In this document: one piece after another, positions 8,366-17,381 of the stretch
How the letters are laid out: each line of letters begins with the position of its first letter
Position numbering within the stretch: the first letter of the stretch is position 1
Assembly (NCBI RefSeq): GCF_037335815.1
Contig: NZ_CP147841.1
Span: 3,658,001-3,722,000 of the forward strand
DNA from: Salinirubellus litoreus
GTDB taxonomy: Archaea > Halobacteriota > Halobacteria > Halobacteriales > Haloarculaceae
Reading direction: 5' to 3'
Length of the DNA stretch: 64,000 nt
Notes under the pieces: model-generated
Database searches by the model: none
Seen by the model: the letters and a program-made list of their open reading frames with translations, nothing else
What the model was told of the DNA's origin: nothing
Program-made: the position numbers and the translations under genes

Positions 8366-9540
8366 GCGCCCACCTCCCGCTCCCGTTCGAGGACGTGGAC
8401 GACCGCGGCACCACCCGACCCGCCGACGTTGTGCGTGAGACCTCGTACTGCTCCGTCGACCTGGCGCTCGCCGGCCTCGCCCGAGAGCTGTTTGAACGCC
8501 TCGACCACCTGTCCCGCGCCGGTCGCACCGATGGGGTGACCCTTCGACTTGAGGCCACCGGAGGTGTTCACCGGAGTCTCCCCGTCGCGTCTCGTGGCTC
8601 CCGAGGCGACGAGTTCGCCCGCCTCGCCCGGCTCGCAGAGCCCGATGTCGGCGTAGGCCATCAGCTCGGCGATGGCGAAACAGTCGTGGACCTCCGCGAA
8701 GTCGAGGGCTTCGGGGCCGACGCCGGCCCGCTCGTAGGCGGTCTCGGCCGCCTTCCGGCTTGCCGGCACGCCCGAGTAGGTCTCGCGCTGGAACAGTCCC
8801 ACGCGATCCGAGGCCGCGCCGACACCCGCGACCCGGATCGGGTCGTCCGTGTACTCCTCGACGACGTCCTCGCTGGCCAGCAGGACACCGGCCGCGCCGT
8901 CGGTCGTCGGACAGCAGTGATAGAGCGTGAGCGGGTCGGCGACCGTCGGGGCCTCCATCGCGTCCTCCAGCGTACACTCGAACCGGAGCTGTGCGTGGGG
9001 GTTCTTCGCCCCGTTCTCGTGGTTCTTCACGGCGACGTGCGAGAGCTGTTCGCGGGTCGTCCCGTACTCGCGCATGTGCGCGCTCGCCATCTGGGCGTAG
9101 ACGCCCGCGAACGTCGTCCCCGAGAGGCGCTCCCACTCGGTCTCGCCCGAGACGCCGAGCCAGTACCGGACGGCGTCACCCGAGATGTCCGTCATCACCT
9201 CGACCCCGCCCGCGAGGACGACGTCAGCCATCCCCGATCTGATGGCCTGGACGCCCTGGCGGACGGCGTAGCCGCTCGCCGCACAGGCGTTCTCGACCCT
9301 GGTCACGGGGATCCCGTGGAGCCCGACGTGTTCGGTGACGGCCGGCCCCGGGAGACCGAGCTGTCGACCCCCGACGCCGAGCGTGCCGACGACCGCCTCG
9401 TCCACCTCCTCAGGGTCGATACCGGCGGGGACGCTGTCGATCGTCGCCTCGAACGCGGTCTCGAACAGCGACCGGTAGCTCTCGTCGGGGAACGAGCCGA
9501 ACTCCGACTGGCCCGCGCCGACGACGTACGCTTCGCGCAT
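8362..9540 (-). CDS. Acetyl-CoA C-acyltransferase (archaeal/SCP2-type thiolase)
   Basis: A 392-aa thiolase. The nucleophile Cys86 lies in ENACAASG, the HDCFAIAE motif follows near residue 297, and GGLKSKGHPIGATG sits near 330-345. The last active-site loop reads NVGGSGG in place of a CxG loop, as in SCP2-like archaeal thiolases. It condenses two acetyl-CoA, or cleaves 3-ketoacyl-CoA. The TTATTTATCA box about 25 nt upstream of the ATG is a strong leaderless promoter. It is the first gene of a two-gene operon with the HMGS-DUF35 fusion, suggesting a physical complex. Because the partner synthase looks inactive, a role in beta-oxidation or another CoA pathway is as likely as mevalonate synthesis. 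Confidence 0.88.
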   Translation of the reverse strand: MREAYVVGAGQSEFGSFPDESYRSLFETAFEATIDSVPAGIDPEEVDEAVVGTLGVGGRQLGLPGPAVTEHVGLHGIPVTRVENACAASGYAVRQGVQAIRSGMADVVLAGGVEVMTDISGDAVRYWLGVSGETEWERLSGTTFAGVYAQMASAHMREYGTTREQLSHVAVKNHENGAKNPHAQLRFECTLEDAMEAPTVADPLTLYHCCPTTDGAAGVLLASEDVVEEYTDDPIRVAGVGAASDRVGLFQRETYSGVPASRKAAETAYERAGVGPEALDFAEVHDCFAIAELMAYADIGLCEPGEAGELVASGATRRDGETPVNTSGGLKSKGHPIGATGAGQVVEAFKQLSGEAGERQVDGAVRGLTHNVGGSGGAAVVHVLEREREVGA

Positions 9541-9560
9541 ACCCCCTTCCCCGATGCGCG

Positions 9561-9570
9561 TGATAAATAA
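9561..9570 (-). promoter_or_regulatory. TATA box of the thiolase operon
   Basis: TTATTTATCA on the minus strand, centred about 25 nt before the thiolase ATG at 9540; AT-rich in an otherwise very GC-rich context. Confidence 0.65.
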
Positions 9571-9674
9571 CCCCCGGGCAGGAGCCCACGGTACTCCGAG
9601 GGCGACGTCCGGGCGGTCCCGTCACCGTTCGCCTCGACACCAGCCATCAAATGCGAGCTCCCCGTACGGGGCGT

Positions 9675-10295
9675 ATGGCGCGATCACCGTGGAGCGTCCT
9701 CCTCGTCGCGGTGGTGGTCGCGCTCGCTGGCTGCGGGAGTGTGATCTCACCTACCACCTCGACGACGGAGACGCCGCTCACTCCCGTAACGGTCCCGACC
9801 GACTCCCCGACGGCCGAACCGACGGAATCAACTGCCACCCGGACGCCGGCCTCGCCGGTCCCCGAGCCACGCTACCTCCGTCTCCGGCCGACCTGCGAGC
9901 GCCCGCCGGGGCTCGTCGTCGCCATACAGGTCGGGGCGCTCCGGAACAACCCGCCCGGGAGCCGCGAGGGGTTCAACACCGCCTGGCAGTTCGCCGCACC
10001 GGGCAACCGCCGCGCGATCGGTTCCTTCGCCCGGTTCGTCGACGTCGTCGAGCGGGGGTACGGACCGCTGCTCGACGCCGAGGCGGTGACGATCGGACCG
10101 GTCGGTCGCGAGGAAAGCATCGCCTCCCTTCGTGTGACCGTCCGGAACGGGAACCGGACGACCGCCTACCGGTGGCGGCTCCAGCGACAGTCCGACGGTC
10201 CGCTGGAGGGCTGCTGGCTGTCGACCGGCGTCGTCGGTGTGGAGGGCGAGTCGACCCCCACGAGCGGTCGACCGACGGTCGGTCTCCTGCGATAG
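9675..10295 (+). CDS. Secreted lipoprotein of unknown function
   Basis: From ATG 9675 the protein has 206 aa: a short basic start, a hydrophobic segment and a lipobox (ALAGC), then a Thr/Pro/Ser-rich linker of about 40 residues and a roughly 140-aa folded domain with two cysteines. The lipobox predicts lipid anchoring to the outer face of the membrane. No twin arginine is visible, so Sec export is more likely. The domain is not recognised. The gene is convergent with the HD-domain gene; the 295 bp between them contain nothing I can support. Confidence 0.7.
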   Translation: MARSPWSVLLVAVVVALAGCGSVISPTTSTTETPLTPVTVPTDSPTAEPTESTATRTPASPVPEPRYLRLRPTCERPPGLVVAIQVGALRNNPPGSREGFNTAWQFAAPGNRRAIGSFARFVDVVERGYGPLLDAEAVTIGPVGREESIASLRVTVRNGNRTTAYRWRLQRQSDGPLEGCWLSTGVVGVEGESTPTSGRPTVGLLR

Positions 10296-10590
10296 GGCCC
10301 CGTCTTACCCCCGGACGTGCTCGACCCCGCAGAACCCCAGCGCGACCCTGGCGTGGGTCCTCGCGGCGTCCAGTATCGACGGCAACGTGGTACGCCCGTC
10401 GGTGCCGTGGAGTCGGTCGCCGGTCGGGCTCGAGGAGTGGCTCGGAACTGTTGGCTCCGTGGGCCCCGAGCGGTCCCGACGCGGGGCCCGTTCTGGGGCG
10501 GCGACCGCGAACCGCGTCGGAGCCCCATTCGGTCGGCAGTCGTCTCCGTCACGCCGAGTGATCCGCTTCGAGCGCGATGGCCCCGCGATC

Positions 10591-11199
10591 CTAATGGTGC
10601 TTCTCGGTCCACTCCTCGATCGTGAGCCCCATCGCCTGCATCGTCATCGCGTTCGTGCTCACCGAGTTCGCGCTCTCGATCAGCGCCGCCTCGATGGTCT
10701 TCCCGGGGATCGCGTACCGTCCGTGGGGGATCCCCCGCGTCACCTCCGGAGGGAGGCCGACCTCCGCTGCGAGCGCGTATCCGGACAGCTGGTGGGGCAC
10801 GTCATCGCCGGCGTACCGCGGGTCCGGGTCGACGAGCAGGTCGTCGTCCACGTGGACGGTGTACTCGAGGCACTTCCCCACGTCGTGGGTGAGCGCGAGG
10901 ACCCTGACGACGTCCCTGTCGACGTCGATCCCGTAGAACTCCTCCTGGACGTCGGCGCACGCGATGGCGGCCCTGAACACCCCTCGCAGGTGGGCGACGG
11001 TGTTCGGCTCCGGGATGTTCCACGTGTGCGGGACGTCGTGGACGTCGCGCCAGCCGCCGCGGTCGAGCGCGAGCGTCCAGACCTCGACCGTCTTCTCGCG
11101 CAGGTCGGCGTCCGCGATCGATTCGATCTCGGGAAACGCCTCCCTGACCTGGTCCTCGTAGTCGATGTCCGTGTTCCTCTCGTCGGTGTCTCCTGGCAT
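10591..11199 (-). CDS. HD-domain phosphohydrolase-like protein
   Basis: ATG 11199 gives 202 aa; the longer frame upstream is Arg-rich and non-coding in character. The HD metal-binding pattern is LALTHDVGKCLEY near the middle, with further histidines in VPHTWN and IPHGRY. HD proteins hydrolyse phosphate esters of nucleotides or act on (di)nucleotides; the substrate is unknown here. GTTTATGTACC on the minus strand around 11254-11264 could be the TATA element, implying a short 5' leader. It is divergent from the MaoC-like gene. Confidence 0.75.
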   Translation of the reverse strand: MPGDTDERNTDIDYEDQVREAFPEIESIADADLREKTVEVWTLALDRGGWRDVHDVPHTWNIPEPNTVAHLRGVFRAAIACADVQEEFYGIDVDRDVVRVLALTHDVGKCLEYTVHVDDDLLVDPDPRYAGDDVPHQLSGYALAAEVGLPPEVTRGIPHGRYAIPGKTIEAALIESANSVSTNAMTMQAMGLTIEEWTEKHH

Positions 11200-11431
11200 C
11201 GGTCGGTCCTCGCGGGACCCGCGCCCGTCCCGCGTGACGCCTTCCGAACTGAGGTACATAAACACCCCCGCCGGATCCCCCGCACCTCGAGAACACGAAC
11301 CGCGGGAGCGCCGGACGTCACGTCGGGGGCGATCGGAGCACGGGCCTCCCTCACGCGGCGTCCTTCGGCGTTCCGGCCCTCCGACCGCGGTCACCGAAAC
11401 CACCTTGCGGTACACCCGCCCAGTCCGATCC

Positions 11432-11869
11432 ATGCGCTACTTCGATGACCTGACCGAGGGCGAGTCGTTCGACCTCGGCGAGTACACGCTCACGCCCGAG
11501 GGGGTCGTCTCGTTCGCCTCGCAGTGGGACCCACAGCCGTTCCACCTGGAGGAGTCGGGCGCGGAGGGATCGGTGTTCGACGGCCTCGTCGCGAGCGGGC
11601 TCCACACGCTCTGTATCGGCGGGAAGCTACTCGTCGAGGGGTTCATGAACGACGTGGCGAACATGGGCGGCCGCGGCATGAGCGACATCCGGTGGCACCG
11701 CCCGGTCGCCCCCGACGAGACGCTCTCGGGCCGCGTCACCGTCGCCGAGAAGGACGAATCGACCCGTCCCGACAGGGGTGACGTGTCGTTCGACCTCGCG
11801 GTCTACGGGTCCGGGGGCGAGCCCGTCCTCACGACGACGTTCCGGAACATCGTCCGCCGACGGGAGTAG
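11432..11869 (+). CDS. MaoC-like (hot-dog fold) dehydratase
   Basis: A 145-aa protein with a single MaoC/hot-dog domain. MRYFDDLTEGESFDLGEYTL at the start, the WDPQPFHL motif (Asp and His of the hydratase active site) and the helix GLVASGLHTL are typical. These proteins hydrate enoyl-CoA substrates, for example in beta-oxidation. It fits the nearby thiolase genes in theme but is not in the same operon. Confidence 0.85.
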   Translation: MRYFDDLTEGESFDLGEYTLTPEGVVSFASQWDPQPFHLEESGAEGSVFDGLVASGLHTLCIGGKLLVEGFMNDVANMGGRGMSDIRWHRPVAPDETLSGRVTVAEKDESTRPDRGDVSFDLAVYGSGGEPVLTTTFRNIVRRRE

Positions 11870-11932
11870 CTCATCCGCGGTAGGATGGATCGGTTCCGGG
11901 GGCGGTGAGGTGGTGGAACCGACGGCCCACGA

Positions 11933-11959
11933 GTGGTGACTCGATATTTGAGTCACCAC
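11933..11959. promoter_or_regulatory. Perfect 10-bp inverted repeat upstream of the beta-helix gene
   Basis: GTGGTGACTC (11933-11942) and GAGTCACCAC (11950-11959) flank a 7-nt AT-rich spacer. The repeat abuts a TATA-like AATACTTAC, about 50 bp before the ATG of the cohesin-dockerin gene. The symmetry and position suggest a dimeric regulator site. A terminator for the MaoC gene is the alternative. Confidence 0.5.
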
Positions 11960-12012
11960 AAATACTTACAACGACCACTCTTCCCGACCGGCAAGGGGAT
12001 TGACAGCTCAGC

Positions 12013-15000
12013 ATGCACAACAGTACGCGCTATCCGGATACGATCCGTGACGTGTCGCGGATCGTCGCCCTCCTTCTCGCCGCGCTCGTCGTCGTGGCGA
12101 CTGTCCCGTCGGTCGCGCTCGGAGCGGGAGTCGCGGATGGGCCAGCCGACACCGCCGCTCCGGTGACGGGATCGGCGTCGGCCCAGGTCGGAACAGCTCC
12201 CACAGCACAGTCGCCCTCCGGCGTCCAGACGAGCCAGCAGGGGGCGGCCCCACAGGAGGTGACAGACTGTACGACGATCGACTCGCCGGGGAGCTACGCC
12301 CTGGCCGGGAACATCACCCAGGACGCACCGCCCGAGGAGCAGACGACCTGCATCGAGATCTCCGCCGACGACGTCGTCCTCGACGGTAACGGCTACGAGA
12401 TCCAGGGGAACATCACCGACGGCTACTACACCATCATCGGTGGGTCCGCGATCCGCGCGGCCAACGCGAGTAATCTCACGATACGGGACGTTCAGGTCAG
12501 ATCCTGGAAGTACGGCATCCGACTGGAAAGCGTGACCGAGGCCGACGTCCAGTTCCGCGGCTACGACTACGCCGGGATCAGCGCGGTCGGCTCCGAGCAC
12601 ATCCATCTGCACGACAGCGTGCTCCGCTCCGCTAACGCCCACCTCGACGCCGAGCACGTCGTGGTCCGTCGCAACGACATCAACGCGGAGGGCCTGATAT
12701 TCGATGGGAACGGGATCGGCGTCGAAGGCTCCGACGCGATCATCGAGAACAATTTCGTCAATGCTCCACGGGCGGACCAACGTCTCCGTCTGAAGGGTAT
12801 CCGGCTCGAGGGCAACCGGAGTCTGATCCGTGACAACCTCGTGATCGGGACACCGCCGCCGACGAGACGCGACCCCCTCGAACTGGACGGTGGTGGGTTT
12901 GACGTGTCCGGTGACGACAACCGGATATCCAATATGACAGTGAATCGTACTTTGCAATCTTCAGGTGTCTTCGGCGACAACAACACACTGACGAACAGTC
13001 AACTGAACATCAGCTCTAGAACTTATTGGCCACTATATATAAATGGAACAGGTAACGTCGTCTCCGATTCTGCGGTCACGACCGGCGGTACTATCCGGTT
13101 CTTCGGTTCCGATGGGAAAATGACGAATTTCTCGGTGGGCCAAGGGGAGATAAACTTCAGGGCGACGGCCGGCAGTATAGTGGACACCCGGGCCCAGTCA
13201 ATTTCGCTCGCCACGAACATCACTGCACGGAACATCACGGCGAACGGGATCTACGTCGGCGGCGGGAGTCTCACGAACAGCAGCGCCGAATCCGTCGACG
13301 TAGGCCCGAACTCGACGGTCGTTCACAACGAGATCGAGTCCGACATCGCGGTCGACGGTTCGAACAGCCTGGTCCGCGATAATGGGGCGCTGACGGGCAC
13401 GCTCTCCCTGGACGGGGCGACGGACAATACCATTCGAAACGTCTCGGTCCCCACCGTCGAGGTAGGCAACTCAGACGAGAACCGTCTCGAAAACGTCACC
13501 GCCGACACGATTAACCTCGAAAACGCAGAGGAGAACACCTTCTCTCAGATCACCGCCGAGACGATCACTCTCCGCTCGATCAGCGACAACAACACCATCA
13601 CCCGGAGCACCGTCGGCCTGATCAACGTCACCGAGAACTCCCGGAACAACACCGTCCGGGCGAACGATGCCGCCATCCGCGTCGCCGGGCAGAACTCCTA
13701 CGACAATCGCCTCCTCGACAACGATGCCTCGGACGGGGCCGTCGGGATCGAACTCGACCAGGCCAGTCGGACGCTCGTCCGGAACAACACGATCACCAAC
13801 AACAGTCAGGGCATCCTCCTCGAGGCCGCCAGCGACAACCGTCTTCTCAATAACACCGCCACCGGCAACGACGGGGCGGCGTACCGCTCGCGGAACGGCT
13901 CGATCAACAACACCGTCGAGGCGCTGACGATCGGCCCGACAGTCTCGTTCCGGAGCCGTGACGTCGCGCTGGCGACCGAACCCACCCCGCCCGCGCCGCC
14001 GGCCGGCCGGACCGACCTCGGAGTCTTCCTCGAGGCGACCCCGACCAGCCCCGACGCCTGGCTCGACCTCACCACCAGCTATCCCGACCCCGCCGCCGAT
14101 ATCGAGGAGGCGTCGATCCGGCTCTGGCAGTATAACGACACCTGGGCGGAGGTGTCGGGGGGCAACCGCGTCGATCCGGCGACGAACACCGTCCGGGCGA
14201 ACGTCACCGCCGGGGAGTTCGGCGTCCTCGCACCCCTGGCTAATGGGACTGACGAGACCGACACTACCGCCCCGACGGTGACGGGCTTCGACGCAGGGAC
14301 CGACGACGACGCGCTCGTCGTCACGTTCGACGCCAGCGAGCCGCTCGCGGCCATCGACGTCGCCATCACGAACACCACTGGCGCGACGGTCGCACGCCTG
14401 AACGCGAGCGACTTCACCGACGCCGGCACGGGACCGTACACCTACACGGGCCGAGTGTCCCTGCCGAACGGGACCTACACTGCGACGCTCGAGCGGGCGA
14501 CCGATGCCGCCGGGAACGACGGCGCGGCCGGCCAGTCTGCGACGGCGACCCTCGGCGGCGGGTCGGCCCCCGCCGGGAAGTCCCGACTCGCGGTCGCACC
14601 GGCGAACGAGACGATCGCGCCCGGCGAATCCATCCAAATTCCGATCGTCTACACCGCCAGCGCCGGGGCCGAAGTCTACGGGGTGCAGTTCGGGCTCGCG
14701 TACAACGCGACGCTGCTGAACGTCACGACCGTGACCCGCGGATCCTACCTGGGGGCGGCCAACGAGACGCTGGTGGTCACCCAGTCGGTCGACAACGAGG
14801 CCGGCCGGGTCAGCTACGGCGAGTCACGCCGGAGCGCCGGGGGCGTCTCGGGCAACGGCACCGTGGCGGTCGTCGAGGTGCGGGTCGCCGATGGGTTCGA
14901 GGCGGGCGTACTGACGCGAACGGATCTCTCGCTGGTGGACGTGAAGGCCAGCGATCCGGAGGGCCAGCGCATCGCGACGACGCCGACGAACGCGAGCGTG

Positions 15001-15510
15001 CTGGTGGGCGAGAACGCGCCGCCGACGCTGACGGCCGAACTCTCGTTCGCGAGCAACAACGTCGGCAGTCCCCTCGGAGTCGCGGTCGAAGCGAGCGATC
15101 GCTCGGGGGTCAGTAGCGTCCGGCTGGTCGACCCGAGCGGGACCGAGGTCGACAGCCTGGCGTGCGACACCACCGAATGTAACGGGACGCTCTCGACGGT
15201 GCCCGAGACGTCCTCGTGGAACGCCTCGGCGGGAGCCTACGACGAAGTGTCCTATCGCGTGGTGGCGACCGACAGCGAGGGGGCGAACGCGACGGCGACG
15301 GTCGCGAGCGAGGTCTACATCGCGGGCGACGGGACCGGCGATGGCGTCGTCGACATCGTGGACGCGGTCGCGGTCGGCCAGAGCTGGAACTGCGCGGTCG
15401 GCGAGTCGTGTTACGCGGCGGCGGGCGACCTGAACAACGACGGGGTCGTCGACATCTTCGATACGGTGCTGATCGGCCGCAACTGGCAGGAGACCGCCGG
15501 GACTGGATGA
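12013..15510 (+). CDS. Exported right-handed beta-helix (NosD-like) protein with cohesin and dockerin modules
   Basis: This 1165-aa protein has an N-terminal Sec-type signal (hydrophobic stretch 16-36 ending SVALG) and a Thr/Gln-rich spacer. A long right-handed beta-helix (about 75-640) follows, with many N-N-T/N-R-L turns. Next come an Ig-like domain (about 750-850), a cohesin domain (about 855-1000, with ESIQIPIVYTASAG), a second Ig-like region and a C-terminal type I dockerin. The dockerin has two Ca-binding loops (DGTGDGVVDIVD and DLNNDGVVDIFD). Cohesin binds dockerin, so the protein may self-associate or recruit partners at the cell surface. No PGF-CTERM anchor is present, so it is probably released or held by these modules. 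Many Asn-X-Ser/Thr sites suggest N-glycosylation. Confidence 0.88.
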   Translation: MHNSTRYPDTIRDVSRIVALLLAALVVVATVPSVALGAGVADGPADTAAPVTGSASAQVGTAPTAQSPSGVQTSQQGAAPQEVTDCTTIDSPGSYALAGNITQDAPPEEQTTCIEISADDVVLDGNGYEIQGNITDGYYTIIGGSAIRAANASNLTIRDVQVRSWKYGIRLESVTEADVQFRGYDYAGISAVGSEHIHLHDSVLRSANAHLDAEHVVVRRNDINAEGLIFDGNGIGVEGSDAIIENNFVNAPRADQRLRLKGIRLEGNRSLIRDNLVIGTPPPTRRDPLELDGGGFDVSGDDNRISNMTVNRTLQSSGVFGDNNTLTNSQLNISSRTYWPLYINGTGNVVSDSAVTTGGTIRFFGSDGKMTNFSVGQGEINFRATAGSIVDTRAQSISLATNITARNITANGIYVGGGSLTNSSAESVDVGPNSTVVHNEIESDIAVDGSNSLVRDNGALTGTLSLDGATDNTIRNVSVPTVEVGNSDENRLENVTADTINLENAEENTFSQITAETITLRSISDNNTITRSTVGLINVTENSRNNTVRANDAAIRVAGQNSYDNRLLDNDASDGAVGIELDQASRTLVRNNTITNNSQGILLEAASDNRLLNNTATGNDGAAYRSRNGSINNTVEALTIGPTVSFRSRDVALATEPTPPAPPAGRTDLGVFLEATPTSPDAWLDLTTSYPDPAADIEEASIRLWQYNDTWAEVSGGNRVDPATNTVRANVTAGEFGVLAPLANGTDETDTTAPTVTGFDAGTDDDALVVTFDASEPLAAIDVAITNTTGATVARLNASDFTDAGTGPYTYTGRVSLPNGTYTATLERATDAAGNDGAAGQSATATLGGGSAPAGKSRLAVAPANETIAPGESIQIPIVYTASAGAEVYGVQFGLAYNATLLNVTTVTRGSYLGAANETLVVTQSVDNEAGRVSYGESRRSAGGVSGNGTVAVVEVRVADGFEAGVLTRTDLSLVDVKASDPEGQRIATTPTNASVLVGENAPPTLTAELSFASNNVGSPLGVAVEASDRSGVSSVRLVDPSGTEVDSLACDTTECNGTLSTVPETSSWNASAGAYDEVSYRVVATDSEGANATATVASEVYIAGDGTGDGVVDIVDAVAVGQSWNCAVGESCYAAAGDLNNDGVVDIFDTVLIGRNWQETAGTG

Positions 15511-15628
15511 GCGACGGGGGCCTCGCAGGACGGGATACGTCCGGCCGGCGGCGTGGTCGTGCTGCTCGTGGCGGTGCTGGTGGACTACGTGACGACGCCG
15601 ACGGCCCGGAAGTGGCGTCTCGGTCCGA

Positions 15629-15844
15629 TCAGAAGTCCGCCCGGCGGAGCCACTCGACGGCCGTGAGGACGAACCAGGCCATCCAGACGGCGAAGGCGAC
15701 GAGGTAGGCGCCGTAGCGGGCACTCGGCGTCGCCAGGAGTTCGGCGGCGGCGAATGCCCCGGCGACGAGCACGACGGCGGCGACGTGTCGGGGCCAGTCG
15801 GCTAGCGCGGCCCTGAGGGCCGCCCTGGCGGGCCGCTCGGGCAT
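15629..15844 (-). CDS. Small membrane protein, two helices
   Basis: The ATG at 15844 gives 71 aa with two hydrophobic segments (VAAVVLVAGAFAAAELLA and GAYLVAFAVWMAWFVLTAV) and a basic C-terminus. It is convergent with the beta-helix gene. No family recognised. The start is chosen because upstream residues in the same frame look non-coding. Confidence 0.6.
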   Translation of the reverse strand: MPERPARAALRAALADWPRHVAAVVLVAGAFAAAELLATPSARYGAYLVAFAVWMAWFVLTAVEWLRRADF

Positions 15845-15982
15845 GGCTGGTCGTTCGGACCGGGGCGTAATCAGTCCATGGGGACCGTTCGGCGAAATCC
15901 GGTCACGGACCGGTTCGACCTCCGCACTCACCTGTCAATACGATACTAAATCTTATATTGGACGAGTATCAAATTCGGCGCG

Positions 15983-16480
15983 ATGGAGCTCTCGGATATC
16001 GCCGCAGGGATCGAGGTCACGACCGAGCAGGTCGACCGGGGGGTCGCGGCGGTCGACGACACCGAGACGGACGTCGTGACGCGCCTCGAACCGTTCGCCG
16101 AGGACCTGCCGTGTGGGGTGGAGGCGGCCGCCGAACTGGTCGCGGTCTACGCCGAGGGGGCCACCGTGGGTGAGGCGGCCCGCCGCGCCGGACTCGCGCC
16201 GACGACCGGTGCGAAGACCCTCCACCGCCTCGGCGAGCCGGTCTCGCCGCTCACCCCTCACCAGCGGACGGTCGTCGACGACTTCCTCGCGGCGCGGGTC
16301 CCGCGGACCGAGGCCATCCGGCTGATCGGCGACGAGGCCGACTTCGCGCTCGGCGTGTACGCCCACACGCACGATCCGCTTTCCGGGGCCAGCGAGGCCG
16401 TCGAGGGACTGCTCGCACCCGGCTCCGCGAACCCCGATCCACTGGTCGAGGCACGGAGCGACGTCGACGACCTGCTGTAG
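15983..16480 (+). CDS. Haloarchaeal protein with a possible helix-turn-helix region
   Basis: A 165-aa acidic protein without membrane segments. A short helical stretch, GATVGEAARRAGLAPTTGAK (about 58-77), looks like the recognition part of an HTH, so a regulatory role is possible but unproven. The AT-rich TAAATCTTATATTGG at about 15945-15960 upstream gives a clear TATA-type promoter with roughly 25-30 nt spacing. It converges on the ParA-like gene with an 11-nt gap. Confidence 0.6.
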   Translation: MELSDIAAGIEVTTEQVDRGVAAVDDTETDVVTRLEPFAEDLPCGVEAAAELVAVYAEGATVGEAARRAGLAPTTGAKTLHRLGEPVSPLTPHQRTVVDDFLAARVPRTEAIRLIGDEADFALGVYAHTHDPLSGASEAVEGLLAPGSANPDPLVEARSDVDDLL

Positions 16481-16491
16481 AGACGACCCAG

Positions 16492-17235
16492 TCAGAGGAA
16501 CCGCTCTCTGAGCCCCGGCGGGCGCATATCGGCGAGGTTCACCGACAGTTCGACGTCGAGGACGTCCTGGACCGCCCGGCCCACGCCGACCGTGAACGCC
16601 CCGTTCCGGAGGACCGCCGGGGCCGCGGCGGCCTCGGTGGGTCCCTCGGGGACGGTGACCATCGCTCGCTCTATCTCGTCCCCGTCGCCGCGGTTGGCGA
16701 TCTCGACGGTCGCGGGGCTGTCGACGTCCCGCAGGCGGGCGACCATCCGGGGGAGGGCGTCCGTACCCCGGCCCGTATCGGGCGCGACGACCGCGACCCG
16801 GTCGGCGGCGTCGACGGCCCCGAGCGACTGGTTGGCCGCCACGGGCGGGACGTCGAGGAAGACGTGGTCGAACGCCTCGCTCGCCTCCCCGACGCGCTCG
16901 GCGAACCGCCTGGCGGCCTCGGGCGTCTTCGCCCTCGCGACCCGCTCGAACGGGGCGAACGCCGGGCAGTAGGCCACCCGGCCGGGTGCGTCGAGGTGGG
17001 CGTCGTACAGCCCCGCCTCGACCGGTTGATCGGTCGCGTCGGTACACAGCGCGGTCACGTCGGGGTCGATGCGTCCCCCGACGTGGTCGGCCAGCCCCTG
17101 CGTGGCGTACGCGGCGTCGAACACCGCCACGTCGCGTCCGTCCCGGGCGAGGAGGGCGGCGAACTCGACACACAGCCTGGTCGTCCCGGCTCCCCCCACG
17201 GCCCCCACGAGAGCCAGCGTCTCGGCTCGACCCAT
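16492..17235 (-). CDS. ParA/MinD-family protein with degenerate Walker A motif
   Basis: A 247-aa protein with the ParA/MinD fold order: a P-loop-like segment near residues 10-21, DVAVFDAAYATQGL (switch I region) and HVFLDVPP (Walker B region). The expected deviant Walker A KGGVGKTT is replaced by AVGGAGTTR, so both signature lysines are absent. TadZ/CpaE-type proteins show similar loss and keep localisation roles with little or no ATPase. A role in positioning a surface or pilus apparatus is an inference. The 743-aa extension of this frame is an artefact; ATG 17235 matches the domain start. Confidence 0.75.
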   Translation of the reverse strand: MGRAETLALVGAVGGAGTTRLCVEFAALLARDGRDVAVFDAAYATQGLADHVGGRIDPDVTALCTDATDQPVEAGLYDAHLDAPGRVAYCPAFAPFERVARAKTPEAARRFAERVGEASEAFDHVFLDVPPVAANQSLGAVDAADRVAVVAPDTGRGTDALPRMVARLRDVDSPATVEIANRGDGDEIERAMVTVPEGPTEAAAAPAVLRNGAFTVGVGRAVQDVLDVELSVNLADMRPPGLRERFL

Positions 17236-17381
17236 ACGGGTGGTGGTCCCCCGTTCGGACAAAAACCTACGGAGCGACTCGACGGCTGCCGCCGTCCACC
17301 CTTCTCGCGTGGGGCACGCCCTGCACTCTGTACTCCCCGCTGGGTGTTGGCGCTCGGCGGTCGACCGGCGACGTCCGGGGC

